A stretch of DNA of 51,522 nucleotides from the NCBI GenBank assembly GCA_903880855.1, contig CAIRQX010000125.1, positions 1 to 51,522 on the forward strand, in the 5' to 3' direction. Below, piece after piece: positions 43,342-51,522 of this stretch. The number at the start of each line of letters is the position of its first letter. The stretch's first letter is position 1. This DNA comes from an uncultured Burkholderiales bacterium. GTDB taxonomy: Bacteria; Pseudomonadota; Gammaproteobacteria; Burkholderiales; Burkholderiaceae_C. The notes under the pieces were generated by a model that saw nothing but the letters and a program-made list of their open reading frames with translations, did not search any database and was not told where the DNA came from. Made by a program: the position numbers and the translations under genes.

Positions 43342-43815
43342 ATGCGCTTGAGCGTTTCAATCCAAACCGAAGACTTCGATGTGAGCCATGAGCTTGCGCA
43401 GTTGCGTGCCAACGATGCGCGGGTTGGTGCCGTATGCAGTTTTGTTGGCACTGTACGCGAGCGCAATGAAGGTAGTGATGTCTCCAGTATGGAGTTAGAA
43501 CACTACCCAGGCATGACGGAGAAGTCCATCATCGCGATGATGGAAGAGGCCGCCAAGCGTTTTGATATTCACGGGGCGCGTGTGATCCACCGCATTGGAT
43601 TGTTGCAACCCCAAGACCAAATTGTGTTGGTTGCCGTGACCTCGGCACACCGCGGCATGAGCTTTCAGGCGTGTGAGTTTTTGATGGATTACCTCAAGAC
43701 CCAAGCGCCTTTTTGGAAAAAAGAAGTCACGCCTGATGGTTCGCGCTGGGTGGATGCGCGGGTTAGCGATGACAAGGCCTTGGCCCGCTGGGGTATCGAG
43801 ATCAAGAACGTCTGA
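43342..43815 (+). CDS. moaE: Molybdopterin synthase catalytic subunit
   Basis: A 157-residue protein that with MoaD converts cPMP to molybdopterin. GAVCSFVGTVRERNEG, LEHYPGMTEKSI, VIHRIGLLQPQDQIVLVAVTSAHR (in parts) and the active-site Lys stretch YLKTQAPFWKKEVTPDGSRWVDA (in parts) are conserved. Last gene of the alaA-to-moaE run. Confidence 0.96.
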   Translation: MRLSVSIQTEDFDVSHELAQLRANDARVGAVCSFVGTVRERNEGSDVSSMELEHYPGMTEKSIIAMMEEAAKRFDIHGARVIHRIGLLQPQDQIVLVAVTSAHRGMSFQACEFLMDYLKTQAPFWKKEVTPDGSRWVDARVSDDKALARWGIEIKNV

Positions 43816-43820
43816 CAGGC

Positions 43821-43839
43821 CTGCCATGTTGCATGGCGG
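43821..43839 (+). terminator. Hairpin after moaE
   Basis: CTGCCATG and CATGGCGG pair (one G-T wobble) around TTG, 5 bases past the moaE stop; the following CATTGTTTTG is only modestly T-rich, so terminator strength is uncertain. Confidence 0.4.
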
Positions 43840-43928
43840 CATTGTTTTGAGATTGGTTTTTGCGATTTGTAAGAATGAAGCTTGTGCTCCTTGCTTGATG
43901 TAAGTCAAGGTCTAAAGCGCCAAGACCG

Positions 43929-43955
43929 CTTGAAATACAAACAATGCGCCTCAGT
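43929..43955 (+). promoter_or_regulatory. clpB: Sigma-32 (heat-shock) promoter of clpB
   Basis: CTTGAAA at 43929-43935 is a perfect sigma-32 -35 element. After 13 bases, CCTCAGT at 43949-43955 resembles the CCCCATT -10 (5 of 7). It lies 35 bases before the clpB ATG, a gene under sigma-32 control in proteobacteria. Confidence 0.65.
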
Positions 43956-43990
43956 TAGTAGGTAATTCATTTTTCTGATCCGGAGCTTTC

Positions 43991-46597
43991 ATGCGTCTTG
44001 ACAAACTGACCACCAAATTCCAAGAAGCCCTGTCTGAGGCGCAAACCTTGGCTATTGGCAACGACCACGCCTACATCGAACCATCCCATTTGCTGGTGGC
44101 GATGTTGCGCCAAGATGACGGCCCTAAGTCGTTGTTGGAGCGTTCCGGTGCCAATGTGCACGGTTTGCAAGCTGCAGCTGAAACTGCCATGCATCGCTTG
44201 CCTAAAGTCGAAGGTCAAGAGCAGGTGCAAGTGGGCCGAGATTTGATCTCGCTAATTCAAGCGGCCGAAAAAGAATCGATCAAACGCGGTGACCAATACA
44301 TTGCTAGCGAATTATTTTTGTTAGCCATGTGCGACAACAAAGCAGAGTGGGGCAAATTGGCGCGCGACAACGGCTTAAACCGCAAAGCATTAGAGGTGGC
44401 AGTGACCACCGTGCGCGGTGGAGAGAAAGTACAAAGTGCGGATGCAGAAGGCCAACGCGAAGCCTTGAAGAAATACTGCATGGATTTGACCGAGCGTGCC
44501 CGCCAAGGCAAGTTAGATCCGGTGATTGGTCGCGACGACGAGATTCGTCGCGCGATTCAAGTTTTGCAACGTCGTAGCAAAAATAATCCGGTCTTGATCG
44601 GCGAACCTGGCGTCGGTAAAACCGCCATCGTCGAAGGTTTGGCGCAACGTATCGTGGCGGGTGAAGTACCTGATTCACTCAAAGGAAAACGCGTCTTGTC
44701 TTTGGACATGGCGTCCTTGTTAGCAGGCGCAAAGTTTCGCGGTGAGTTTGAAGAACGTTTAAAAACTGTGCTGAGTGAATTGGCCAAAGACGAAGGCCAA
44801 ACCATTGTCTTTATCGACGAGTTGCACACCATGGTCGGCGCGGGTAAGGCCGAAGGTGCGATGGATGCGGGCAATATGCTCAAACCCGCCTTGGCGCGCG
44901 GTGAGTTGCATTGCGTGGGCGCCACGACTTTGGACGAATACCGCAAGTACATCGAAAAAGATGCCGCCTTAGAGCGTCGCTTCCAAAAGATCATCGTTGG
45001 CGAACCGTCTGTGGAAGCCACGATCGCGATCTTGCGTGGCTTACAAGAAAAGTACGAAGTCCACCATGGCGTTGAAATTACCGACCCTGCCATCGTGGCG
45101 GCTGCGGAGTTGTCTCACCGCTATATCACCGACCGTTTCTTACCTGATAAAGCGATTGATTTGATCGATGAAGCGGCCGCCAAAATCAAAATTGAAATTG
45201 ACTCCAAGCCTGAAGTGATGGACAAGTTAGACCGCCGCTTGATTCAACTCAAAATTGAACGTGAAGCGGTGCGTAAAGAAAAAGATGAAGCGTCAATCAA
45301 GCGCATGGAGTTGCTCGAAGAAGAGATTATCAAAGTCGGCAAAGAGTATTCCGACTTAGATGACATTTGGAAGTCAGAAAAAGCCTCTGCCCAAGGTGGC
45401 GCGCAAGTCAAAGAAGAGATCGACCGCATCCGTTTCCAAATCGAAGAACTGACACGCAAAGGTGATTTCAACAAAGTGGCTGAGTTGCAATACGGCAAGT
45501 TACCTGAGTTGGAAAAACGCCTCAAAGAAGCAAACGCTAAAGAAAGCAACAAGCTGTCCAAAGACGGCGTGCACCGGTTATTGCGCACACAAGTTGGCGC
45601 CGAAGAAATCGCCGAAGTGGTTGCGCGCGCCACTGGCATTCCCGTCTCCAAACTCATGCAAGGCGAGCGCGACAAGTTACTGCAAATGGAAGACAAATTG
45701 CACCAACGGGTGGTCGGCCAAGATGAAGCGATCACTGCCGTGTCCAACGCGATCCGCCGTTCACGTGCCGGCTTGGGCGACCCGAATCGTCCAACAGGTT
45801 CTTTCTTGTTCCTAGGCCCCACAGGCGTCGGAAAGACCGAGTTGTGCAAAGCTTTGGCTGGTTTTTTGTTTGACAGCGAAGACCACATGATTCGCATCGA
45901 CATGAGCGAGTTCATGGAGAAGCACTCGGTCAGCCGATTGGTCGGTGCGCCTCCTGGATATGTGGGCTACGACGAAGGCGGTTATTTGACCGAAGCCGTG
46001 CGTCGCAAACCGTACAGCGTGTTACTACTCGACGAAGTTGAAAAAGCCCACCCTGATGTTTTCAACATCTTGTTACAGGTTCTAGACGATGGTCGTCTGA
46101 CCGATGGCCAAGGACGTACGGTCGACTTTAAAAATACGGTCATCGTGATGACTTCTAACATTGGTTCGCCCATCATCCAAAGCATGGTCGGGCAAGATCC
46201 GCAAGACATCAAAGACGCGGTGTGGGACGAACTCAAAACGCATTTCCGTCCTGAGTTTTTAAATCGTATCGACGAGACTGTCTTGTTCCATGGTTTGGAT
46301 GCCCAGCACATTGCGCGTATTGCTGATATCCAGTTGGCTATCTTGTCTGCGCGCTTGCGCAAGATGGATCTATCGCTTGAAGTGTCGCCACAAGCTTTGG
46401 CGGAATTGGCCAAAGTCGGGTTCGACCCGATTTATGGCGCCAGACCTTTGAAGCGTGCAATTCAGCAGCGCATCGAGAATCCGCTGTCCAAACTTCTGCT
46501 CGAAGGCAAATTTATGCCTAAAGACGGGATTGCGGTCAGTGTGGATCCCGTGCGCGCTCCTGGGGAGTTTGCGTTTACCAAGGTGGCTGGGTCGTAA
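43991..46597 (+). CDS. clpB: ATP-dependent disaggregase ClpB
   Basis: An 868-residue Hsp100 chaperone that with DnaK dissolves protein aggregates after heat stress. The N domain starts [21 protein letters not shown]1 has [13 protein letters not shown] (Walker A) and [13 protein letters not shown] (Walker B). The middle coiled coil runs through about residues 400-520 ([20 protein letters not shown] and following). AAA2 has [15 protein letters not shown] and [15 protein letters not shown]. The C-terminus has [12 protein letters not shown]. Full length, with no sign of damage. It follows moaE with its own heat-shock promoter. Confidence 0.97.
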   Translation: MRLDKLTTKFQEALSEAQTLAIGNDHAYIEPSHLLVAMLRQDDGPKSLLERSGANVHGLQAAAETAMHRLPKVEGQEQVQVGRDLISLIQAAEKESIKRGDQYIASELFLLAMCDNKAEWGKLARDNGLNRKALEVAVTTVRGGEKVQSADAEGQREALKKYCMDLTERARQGKLDPVIGRDDEIRRAIQVLQRRSKNNPVLIGEPGVGKTAIVEGLAQRIVAGEVPDSLKGKRVLSLDMASLLAGAKFRGEFEERLKTVLSELAKDEGQTIVFIDELHTMVGAGKAEGAMDAGNMLKPALARGELHCVGATTLDEYRKYIEKDAALERRFQKIIVGEPSVEATIAILRGLQEKYEVHHGVEITDPAIVAAAELSHRYITDRFLPDKAIDLIDEAAAKIKIEIDSKPEVMDKLDRRLIQLKIEREAVRKEKDEASIKRMELLEEEIIKVGKEYSDLDDIWKSEKASAQGGAQVKEEIDRIRFQIEELTRKGDFNKVAELQYGKLPELEKRLKEANAKESNKLSKDGVHRLLRTQVGAEEIAEVVARATGIPVSKLMQGERDKLLQMEDKLHQRVVGQDEAITAVSNAIRRSRAGLGDPNRPTGSFLFLGPTGVGKTELCKALAGFLFDSEDHMIRIDMSEFMEKHSVSRLVGAPPGYVGYDEGGYLTEAVRRKPYSVLLLDEVEKAHPDVFNILLQVLDDGRLTDGQGRTVDFKNTVIVMTSNIGSPIIQSMVGQDPQDIKDAVWDELKTHFRPEFLNRIDETVLFHGLDAQHIARIADIQLAILSARLRKMDLSLEVSPQALAELAKVGFDPIYGARPLKRAIQQRIENPLSKLLLEGKFMPKDGIAVSVDPVRAPGEFAFTKVAGS

Positions 46598-46650
46598 ACC
46601 TGTCCCCTTGCTGACGCGCTTCCAAGGCGCAAAGGGTAGGATCACGCCCC

Positions 46651-47871
46651 ATGACGACGATCACCCAGACTGATGCCTCTTGGCAAGACGATGCCACTGT
46701 GATTGGATTGGTGAGTCTGGCGCATGCCAGCTCCCATTTTTCGCATCTGCTTTTGCCTCTGATGTTTCCGAAATTCATAGAGGCATTCGGCTTTAGTTAT
46801 TCCGAACTCGGGTTGCTGATGTCGGTGTTTTTTGTGGTGTCTGGGGTTGGACAAGCGTCTGCAGGTTTTTTGGTAGACCGTTTGGGCGCTAGGCCTGTGA
46901 TGTACTTTGCTTTGGCAGCACTTGCGTCGGCATGTATGGCTGCTTCTTTTGCACAAAGCTATGGTGGGTTGATGGTGGCAGCCGCGCTATTTGGGGTGGG
47001 CAATGCTTCTTTCCATCCTGTGGACTTCACCATCCTCAACCAAAGGGTGTCTCCACCGCGGCTGGGATACGCCTTCAGCGCACATGGTTTGACGGGTAAT
47101 TTGGGTTGGGCAGTCGCGCCCCTCTTTATGGTCGGCATCAGCAGCTTGTATGACTGGCGCACTGCTTATGTGGCGGCTGCTTGCGTATTTCTTGGCATAT
47201 TGGCTTTGTTGGTGTGGAAAAGTGACGCCATCCTGACCCATGTAGCCGATCGCAAAGCGAACGATCCCCACGCAGCGCATTCCCTGGCTTTTCTGAAAAT
47301 TCCTGTGGTGTGGTGGTGCTTTGCTTTTTTCTTTCTCTCCACCATGACCTTGGCCATCGTGCAGACTTTCTCTGTCTCTATCCTGCAAGCTATGCACCAC
47401 GTGAGCTTTGAGGCGGCCACACTGACCTTGACTGCCTACATGCTGTGTGCGGCAGCGGGCATGTTTTTGGGCGGTTTTGTAGCTGCCCGTTGGCCTAGCC
47501 ACAGCGATAGGGTGGTAGCGACCTGTATGACTGTGGCCGCCATCTTTATGGCTTTGTGTGGGAGCGGTTGGTTCAATGGAACTTTAGCTATGGTCATCTT
47601 GGCTGCGACAGGACTCGCGATTGGAGTCGGTGGCCCATCACGCGACATGATGATTAAAAAAGCAACGCCCAAAGGCGCTACGGGGCGCGTGTACGGCATG
47701 GTTTATTCCGGACTCGATGTTGGCTTTGCCACTTCGCCTTTGGTGTTTGGTGTATTCATGGACCGCGGTTGGTACGGACTCACTTTGGTGGGCGGTGCCT
47801 GTGTCATGTTGTTAAGTGTCTTGGTGGCTTTGGGCGTGGGTAAGCGCTCCCAATTAGTGAAAAACAGTTGA
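46651..47871 (+). CDS. MFS transporter
   Basis: A 406-residue inner-membrane transporter with about 12 predicted helices. The first half has HASSHFSHLLLPLMFPKFIE in helix 1 and the MFS loop GFLVDRLGARPVMY between helices 2 and 3. The second half shows related SGLDVGFATSPLVFGVFMDRG. The early His/Ser/His pattern resembles fosmidomycin-resistance-type (Fsr) members, but substrate cannot be assigned. It ends 20 bases before the TPP enzyme gene, so substrate import or product export linked to that enzyme is a reasonable inference. Confidence 0.88.
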   Translation: MTTITQTDASWQDDATVIGLVSLAHASSHFSHLLLPLMFPKFIEAFGFSYSELGLLMSVFFVVSGVGQASAGFLVDRLGARPVMYFALAALASACMAASFAQSYGGLMVAAALFGVGNASFHPVDFTILNQRVSPPRLGYAFSAHGLTGNLGWAVAPLFMVGISSLYDWRTAYVAAACVFLGILALLVWKSDAILTHVADRKANDPHAAHSLAFLKIPVVWWCFAFFFLSTMTLAIVQTFSVSILQAMHHVSFEAATLTLTAYMLCAAAGMFLGGFVAARWPSHSDRVVATCMTVAAIFMALCGSGWFNGTLAMVILAATGLAIGVGGPSRDMMIKKATPKGATGRVYGMVYSGLDVGFATSPLVFGVFMDRGWYGLTLVGGACVMLLSVLVALGVGKRSQLVKNS

Positions 47872-47891
47872 AGAATTTAGGAAGACAAAAA

Positions 47892-49595
47892 ATGAAGAAA
47901 CAAATTGCAGGCCATTTATTGGTGGAGTGTTTGGTCGAGCAAGGCGTGACCCACGCTTTTGGCGTGCCAGGGGAGAGCTATTTGGCGGTGTTGGACGGCT
48001 TCCATGCGTACCGTGACCAAATTCAATTTGTGATCAACCGCCAAGAAGGCGGCGCGGCCTATATGGCTGACGCGCAGGGGCGTTTAAGCGGTCGTCCCGG
48101 CATTTGTTTTGTCACGCGCGGGCCTGGGGCTACCAACGCGTCTGTAGGCCTCCACACGGCTTTCCAAGACAGCACGCCCATGATTTTGTTTGTAGGTGAC
48201 GTGGGCAGCGACTTTCGAGATCGCGAAGCGTTTCAAGAGTTGGACTACTTCAACTTCTTTGGCCCCAGTACCCGTGGCATGGCCAAGCGGGTGGAGCGCA
48301 TTGATGACCCTGAGCGGGTGCCTGAATACATCGCCCGAGCCTTTGCCACCGCCATGAATGGACGGCCTGGGCCTGTAGTTGTTGTCTTGCCGGAAGACAT
48401 GTTGGTGCGCGAGGTCACGGCGCGTCCTGTGCCACGGGTTGAAGCAGTGCAGGCTTGGTGCGATCCAGGCGGCTTGCGTCAATTGCGCGAGATGCTGTTG
48501 GCCGCTAAAAAGCCTTTTGTCATCGCCGGAGGCAGTGGCTGGACCCCGCAGTCTGCCCAAGCCTTGCAGCGTTTTGCCGAAAACTGGAAGTTGCCCGTCG
48601 GAAACGCCTTCCGCTTTCAAGACACCTTTGACAACCACCACCCCCAATATGCGGGTGATGTAGGCATCGGTATCAATCCCAAGCTGGCGCAACGGGTGCG
48701 CGATAGTGATTTGATTTTGGCCATCGGCACCCGCTTAGGCGAAATGACGACCAGTGGGTACACCTTGTTGCAAGCCCCCAAACCTACCCAAAAATTGGTG
48801 CATATCCATTCCAGCGCGGAAGAACTCAACCGTGTCTACCACGCTGATTTGGCCATGATGGCCACGATGAATGCAGCCGCGCGTTCTTTGGAAGTGCTCG
48901 ACGCGCCTAAGGATGTGCCATGGCAAGCTTGGACAGCAGAAGCCAATGCTGATTACGTCGCCAATATGCAGCCACAGAAGTTGCCAGGTGACATTGATAT
49001 GCCAGCCATTATTGGTGTTATCAGCAAACTGTTACCTGACGATGCGGTCTTGACGAACGGTGCCGGCAACTTTTCTGGCTGGTTACATAGGTTTCATAAG
49101 CACCGTGGTTTGTCGCATGGGCATAAAGTGCAACTTGCACCAACCTCGGGATCCATGGGCTATGGCGTGCCTGCCGGTATTGCAGCCAGTATCTTGACGG
49201 GGCGAACCGTTTTCACCATTGCGGGCGACGGCGACTTTTTGATGAACGGTCAAGAGTTAGCGACTGCGGTGCAGCATGGTGCTAAGACCATCATTGTTTT
49301 ACTCAACAACAGTGTGTACGGCACTATTCGCATGCACCAAGAGCGCGACTATCCCAACCACTCTAGCGGTTCGTATTTGAAGAACCCAAGCTTCGCCCAG
49401 TTGGCCCAAGCCTATGGCTACGCGGGCGTGCGCATTACCCGCACCGATGAATTTGAGGCGGCTTTTAAGGCGGCCGTAGATCGCAAAGAGGGGACTTTGA
49501 TTGAGGTGATGATCGATGAAGACGTGATCACGACGCGCGCCTCGCTCACTACGATCCGTGAGGCGGCTATTGCTAGGCTAGGCAAATCTAAGTAG
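47892..49595 (+). CDS. TPP-dependent enzyme, acetolactate-synthase-large-subunit-like
   Basis: A 567-residue thiamine-diphosphate enzyme with the three-domain layout of AHAS-type decarboxylases. HAFGVPGESYLAVLDGF and the cofactor Glu in NRQEGGAAYMA are in the PYR domain. A middle domain with FVIAGGSGWTP and ILAIGTRLGEM follows. The PP domain has the GDG-x-NN cofactor motif GDGDFLMNGQEL to VLLNNSVYG. ATG 47892, after AGGA in the MFS stop region, is preferred over TTG 47868. No regulatory small subunit is nearby, and the FQELDYFNFFGPSTR segment departs from housekeeping IlvB, so a specialised 2-keto acid or sulfo-compound reaction is possible. Confidence 0.88.
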   Translation: MKKQIAGHLLVECLVEQGVTHAFGVPGESYLAVLDGFHAYRDQIQFVINRQEGGAAYMADAQGRLSGRPGICFVTRGPGATNASVGLHTAFQDSTPMILFVGDVGSDFRDREAFQELDYFNFFGPSTRGMAKRVERIDDPERVPEYIARAFATAMNGRPGPVVVVLPEDMLVREVTARPVPRVEAVQAWCDPGGLRQLREMLLAAKKPFVIAGGSGWTPQSAQALQRFAENWKLPVGNAFRFQDTFDNHHPQYAGDVGIGINPKLAQRVRDSDLILAIGTRLGEMTTSGYTLLQAPKPTQKLVHIHSSAEELNRVYHADLAMMATMNAAARSLEVLDAPKDVPWQAWTAEANADYVANMQPQKLPGDIDMPAIIGVISKLLPDDAVLTNGAGNFSGWLHRFHKHRGLSHGHKVQLAPTSGSMGYGVPAGIAASILTGRTVFTIAGDGDFLMNGQELATAVQHGAKTIIVLLNNSVYGTIRMHQERDYPNHSSGSYLKNPSFAQLAQAYGYAGVRITRTDEFEAAFKAAVDRKEGTLIEVMIDEDVITTRASLTTIREAAIARLGKSK

Positions 49596-49677
49596 CGTTA
49601 ACGCAAGAGCAGGGAAGAACTCAAAAGCAAGCGCGAATGCAAATAAGCTCAGCGCGATGGCTTAGGGGTTGAGAGTA

Positions 49678-49711
49678 ATAGAAAAAGGCTGCCAAGGCAG
49701 CCTTTTTCTAT
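49678..49711. terminator. Strong bidirectional terminator
   Basis: ATAGAAAAAGGCTGCC (49678-49693) is the exact reverse complement of GGCAGCCTTTTTCTAT (49696-49711), separated by AA. T runs on both strands let it end the TPP-enzyme transcript and the convergent SWIB transcript. Confidence 0.93.
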
Positions 49712-49725
49712 GGGAGACCTAGTGA

Positions 49726-50103
49726 TTAGCTCAGGTGCTTGCCAATCAAGCCAGCCAATTCGAACATGGTGACTTGTTTTTTGCCGAATACGGCTTTGAG
49801 TTTCTCGTCAGCGTTGATGTTGCGCTTGTTGACAGAGTCTTGCAGGCCGTGCTTCTTGATGTAGATCCACAACTTGCTGACCACTTCTGTACGGGGTACA
49901 GGTGTGGCGCCAATGACTGCAGCCAATGCGGCGCTAGGTGTCATCGCTTTCATGAACGCAGCGTTAGGCGTGCGCTTTTTGGCAGGAGCCTTTTTAGCTG
50001 GCGCTTTTTTCGCTACGACTTTTTTAGCGGGGGCTGCTTTCTTTGCAGCGGGTTTTTTAGCAGGAGCGGCTTTTTTAGCCGTTGCTTTTTTTGCAGTTGC
50101 CAT
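49726..50103 (-). CDS. SWIB/MDM2-domain protein with histone-H1-like Lys/Ala tail
   Basis: A 125-residue, strongly basic protein. Residues 1-45 repeat AKKA/APAKK/AAKK motifs like the H1-like proteins of several bacteria. Residues about 48-125 form a SWIB domain (TEVVSKLWIYIKKHGLQD, NADEKLKAVFGKKQVTMFEL). SWIB domains occur in chromatin remodellers of eukaryotes and, in bacteria, alone or fused to topoisomerase in Chlamydiae; stand-alone Lys-rich forms are found in Burkholderiales. A nucleoid-binding role is inferred. AAGGAA precedes the ATG. Convergent with the TPP enzyme and divergent from aceA. Confidence 0.92.
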   Translation of the reverse strand: MATAKKATAKKAAPAKKPAAKKAAPAKKVVAKKAPAKKAPAKKRTPNAAFMKAMTPSAALAAVIGATPVPRTEVVSKLWIYIKKHGLQDSVNKRNINADEKLKAVFGKKQVTMFELAGLIGKHLS

Positions 50104-50291
50104 TTTTAATTTCCTTCTAGAAGTGATTTTCGTAACCCGGTCTAAGACGAATCTTCCGAGCGGGCTTGATGCTACTGGAGAAAATTGCCGTTTCCAAGGG
50201 GAAAAGCATATTTTTCACTCGAGAACGCAAGTTTTTTCGAGGGAGGAATTTGTCGCATTTGACGTGTTATTCGAACTTAGGTTGCAGTTAA

Positions 50292-50390
50292 TTTCATAAT
50301 GCAATAAATTAATTTTGAATTATGAAATTATGAAAATACAATGGAAGGAAAAATTGTCGTATTGTGATAATTTAACTTCATAATTCAAAA
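50292..50390. promoter_or_regulatory. ATTATGAA repeat cluster with 14-bp inverted repeat, aceA/SWIB control region
   Basis: TTTTGAATTATGAA (50313-50326) is exactly complementary to TTCATAATTCAAAA (50377-50390), with 50 bp between. The core ATTATGAA appears four times: 50319-50326 and 50328-50335 on the plus strand, and at 50293-50300 and 50377-50384 as its complement. The arrangement looks like a multi-site operator in the 444-bp gap between the SWIB gene and aceA. Confidence 0.5.
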
Positions 50391-50413
50391 AATATAAAAT
50401 AAGTCATTGATAA

Positions 50414-50473
50414 ATATAAGAAAAATAAAATTCTTATATAAGACATATGATACGTGCTGACTCTTCTATAAGA
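50414..50473. promoter_or_regulatory. Paired TCTTnTATAAGA palindromes upstream of aceA
   Basis: TCTTATATAAGA at 50432-50443 is a perfect palindrome. TCTTCTATAAGA at 50462-50473 is a one-base variant exactly 30 bp on, the same face of the helix. A half-site ATATAAGAA lies at 50414-50422 and forms an inverted repeat with TTCTTATAT 50431-50439. The sites lie 75-134 bp before the aceA start. Confidence 0.55.
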
Positions 50474-50547
50474 CTTAGACTGATCACCATGCTGCTCCAC
50501 ACCAAGAGCGCTGACATGAGTTTCTTTTTAACCTTTAGGAGTGAAAA

Positions 50548-51522
50548 ATGCCCCAATCCCTTAACGAACAACTCAGCCGCACCCAGCAAATCGCTGCCTT
50601 AGAGAAAGACTGGGCGACCAACCCCCGTTGGAAGGGCGTCAAACGCGGTTATAGCGCAGCTGACGTGGTGCGCCTGCGCGGCAGTGTGAACATCGAGCAT
50701 TCATTGGCCAAGCGTGGCGCTGAAAAGCTCTGGCGCCTGATCAACGGTGAAGCCAAAAAGGGCTATGTGAATTCCTTTGGCGCTATCTCTGCAGGTCAAG
50801 CCATGCAGCAGGCCAAAGCAGGCTTAGAAGCCGTGTATCTGTCGGGTTGGCAAGTCGCCGCAGACGGCAACACCTCTGAAACCATGTACCCAGACCAATC
50901 GCTCTACGCATATGACTCGGTGCCCACCATGGTGCGTCGCATCAACAACACCTTCAAGCGTGCAGACGAAATCCAATGGGGTCGCGGTATTGAGCCAGGC
51001 AACAAAGACTTTGTCGACTTCTTCCTGCCCATCGTGGCAGACGCTGAGGCAGGTTTTGGCGGCGTGCTCAATGCGTTTGAATTGATGAAAAACATGATCT
51101 CCTCAGGAGCAGCTGGCGTGCACTTCGAAGACCAATTGGCGGCCGTCAAGAAGTGCGGCCACATGGGTGGCAAAGTCTTGGTGCCAACGCATGAGGCTTG
51201 CGAAAAACTCATAGCAGCACGTTTCGCTGCAGACGTAATGGGCGTGCCCACCATCGTGTTGGCTCGCACAGACGCCGAGGCCGCCAACTTGGTAACCAGC
51301 GACCACGATGCCAACGACAAACCATTCCTCACGGGTGAACGCACCCAAGAGGGCTTTTACCGCGTCAAAAACGGGTTGGAGCAAGCCATCAGCCGAGGCG
51401 TTGCCTATGCGCCTTACGCCGACTTGGTGTGGTGCGAAACCGGTGTGCCAGACATCGGCTTTGCCCGCGAATTTGCGCAAGCTGTGCACGCTTCCAGCCC
51501 AGGTAAATTGCTGTCCTACAAC
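50548..51522 (+). CDS. aceA: Isocitrate lyase (5' part, cut by window end)
   Basis: The first 325 codons are present, continuing past the window. The enzyme splits isocitrate to succinate and glyoxylate, the entry to the glyoxylate shunt. [16 protein letters not shown] opens the protein; [36 protein letters not shown] and the catalytic [14 protein letters not shown] are the family hallmarks, as is [15 protein letters not shown] at 50537-50541 precedes ATG 50548. The upstream region carries several candidate operators, in keeping with strong carbon-source control. Confidence 0.97.
   Translation, partial: MPQSLNEQLSRTQQIAALEKDWATNPRWKGVKRGYSAADVVRLRGSVNIEHSLAKRGAEKLWRLINGEAKKGYVNSFGAISAGQAMQQAKAGLEAVYLSGWQVAADGNTSETMYPDQSLYAYDSVPTMVRRINNTFKRADEIQWGRGIEPGNKDFVDFFLPIVADAEAGFGGVLNAFELMKNMISSGAAGVHFEDQLAAVKKCGHMGGKVLVPTHEACEKLIAARFAADVMGVPTIVLARTDAEAANLVTSDHDANDKPFLTGERTQEGFYRVKNGLEQAISRGVAYAPYADLVWCETGVPDIGFAREFAQAVHASSPGKLLSYN

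Noticed and set aside
45244-45915. 223-codon Ser/Leu-rich minus-strand frame in clpB
   Set aside because: Antisense of the clpB middle coiled coil; typical shadow frame.

Overview
The window looks like a chromosomal segment of a betaproteobacterium, most likely a Burkholderiales member of the Comamonadaceae type (Limnohabitans/Rhodoferax/Acidovorax relatives). This is inferred from gene order: surE-pcm-nlpD-rlmD, ppsR/ppsA, rpsF-priB-rpsR-rplI-dnaB, phoH-bcp-Mth938-alaA-hom-thrC-mobB-moeA-moaD-moaE-clpB, and a Lys-rich SWIB protein next to aceA. Genus cannot be fixed from the sequence alone. No rRNA, tRNA or CRISPR array was recognised.

Region 1 (1-4.4 kb) is a small decay zone. It holds two broken IS30-family transposases in the same orientation, each with a recognisable 25-bp right end, a short Cys/His (HGG) protein stranded between them, and a Kelch-propeller lipoprotein on the minus strand. 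Region 2 (4.4-12.6 kb) is a two-partner secretion locus on the minus strand: a TpsB outer-membrane transporter followed 3 bases later by an 1869-residue TpsA exoprotein. The exoprotein tail carries an unusual set of helical tandem modules. A HiPIP electron carrier with a twin-arginine signal is divergent from it.

Region 3 (12.6-21.7 kb) makes activated sugars: galU (UDP-glucose), ugd (UDP-glucuronate), manC (GDP-mannose) and rfbBDAC (dTDP-L-rhamnose). A sugar-acid dehydratase of the IlvD/EDD family is translationally coupled to galU. No glycosyltransferase, flippase or polymerase is present, so these genes supply precursors to polysaccharide machinery elsewhere.

Region 4 (21.7-36.8 kb) is housekeeping: a quinone oxidoreductase; the surE-pcm-nlpD-rlmD chain, which lacks the rpoS gene usually expected after nlpD; a BI-1/YccA membrane protein; a GlcG/HbpS protein; the divergent ppsR/ppsA pair; the ribosomal-protein/primosome cluster ending with dnaB (DnaA-box-like sites lie in front of dnaB); a PIN-PhoH ATPase; and a peroxiredoxin. 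Region 5 (36.8-46.6 kb) is a long, tightly overlapping run from alaA through threonine synthesis into molybdenum cofactor synthesis, then clpB behind a sigma-32-like promoter.

Region 6 (46.6-51.5 kb) has an MFS transporter paired with a TPP-dependent acetolactate-synthase-like enzyme, a histone-H1-like SWIB protein, and the start of aceA (isocitrate lyase), which is cut by the window end. The roughly 440 bp before aceA is AT-rich and full of inverted repeats that look like operators.

The least explained signals are the TpsA C-terminal modules and single Cys pair, the duplicated motif flanking the Pro-rich arm of TpsB, the missing rpoS, and the repeat-dense aceA control region. Nothing in the window shows a clearly new multi-gene system. 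All functional calls are by reading motifs and overall similarity, without database searches.
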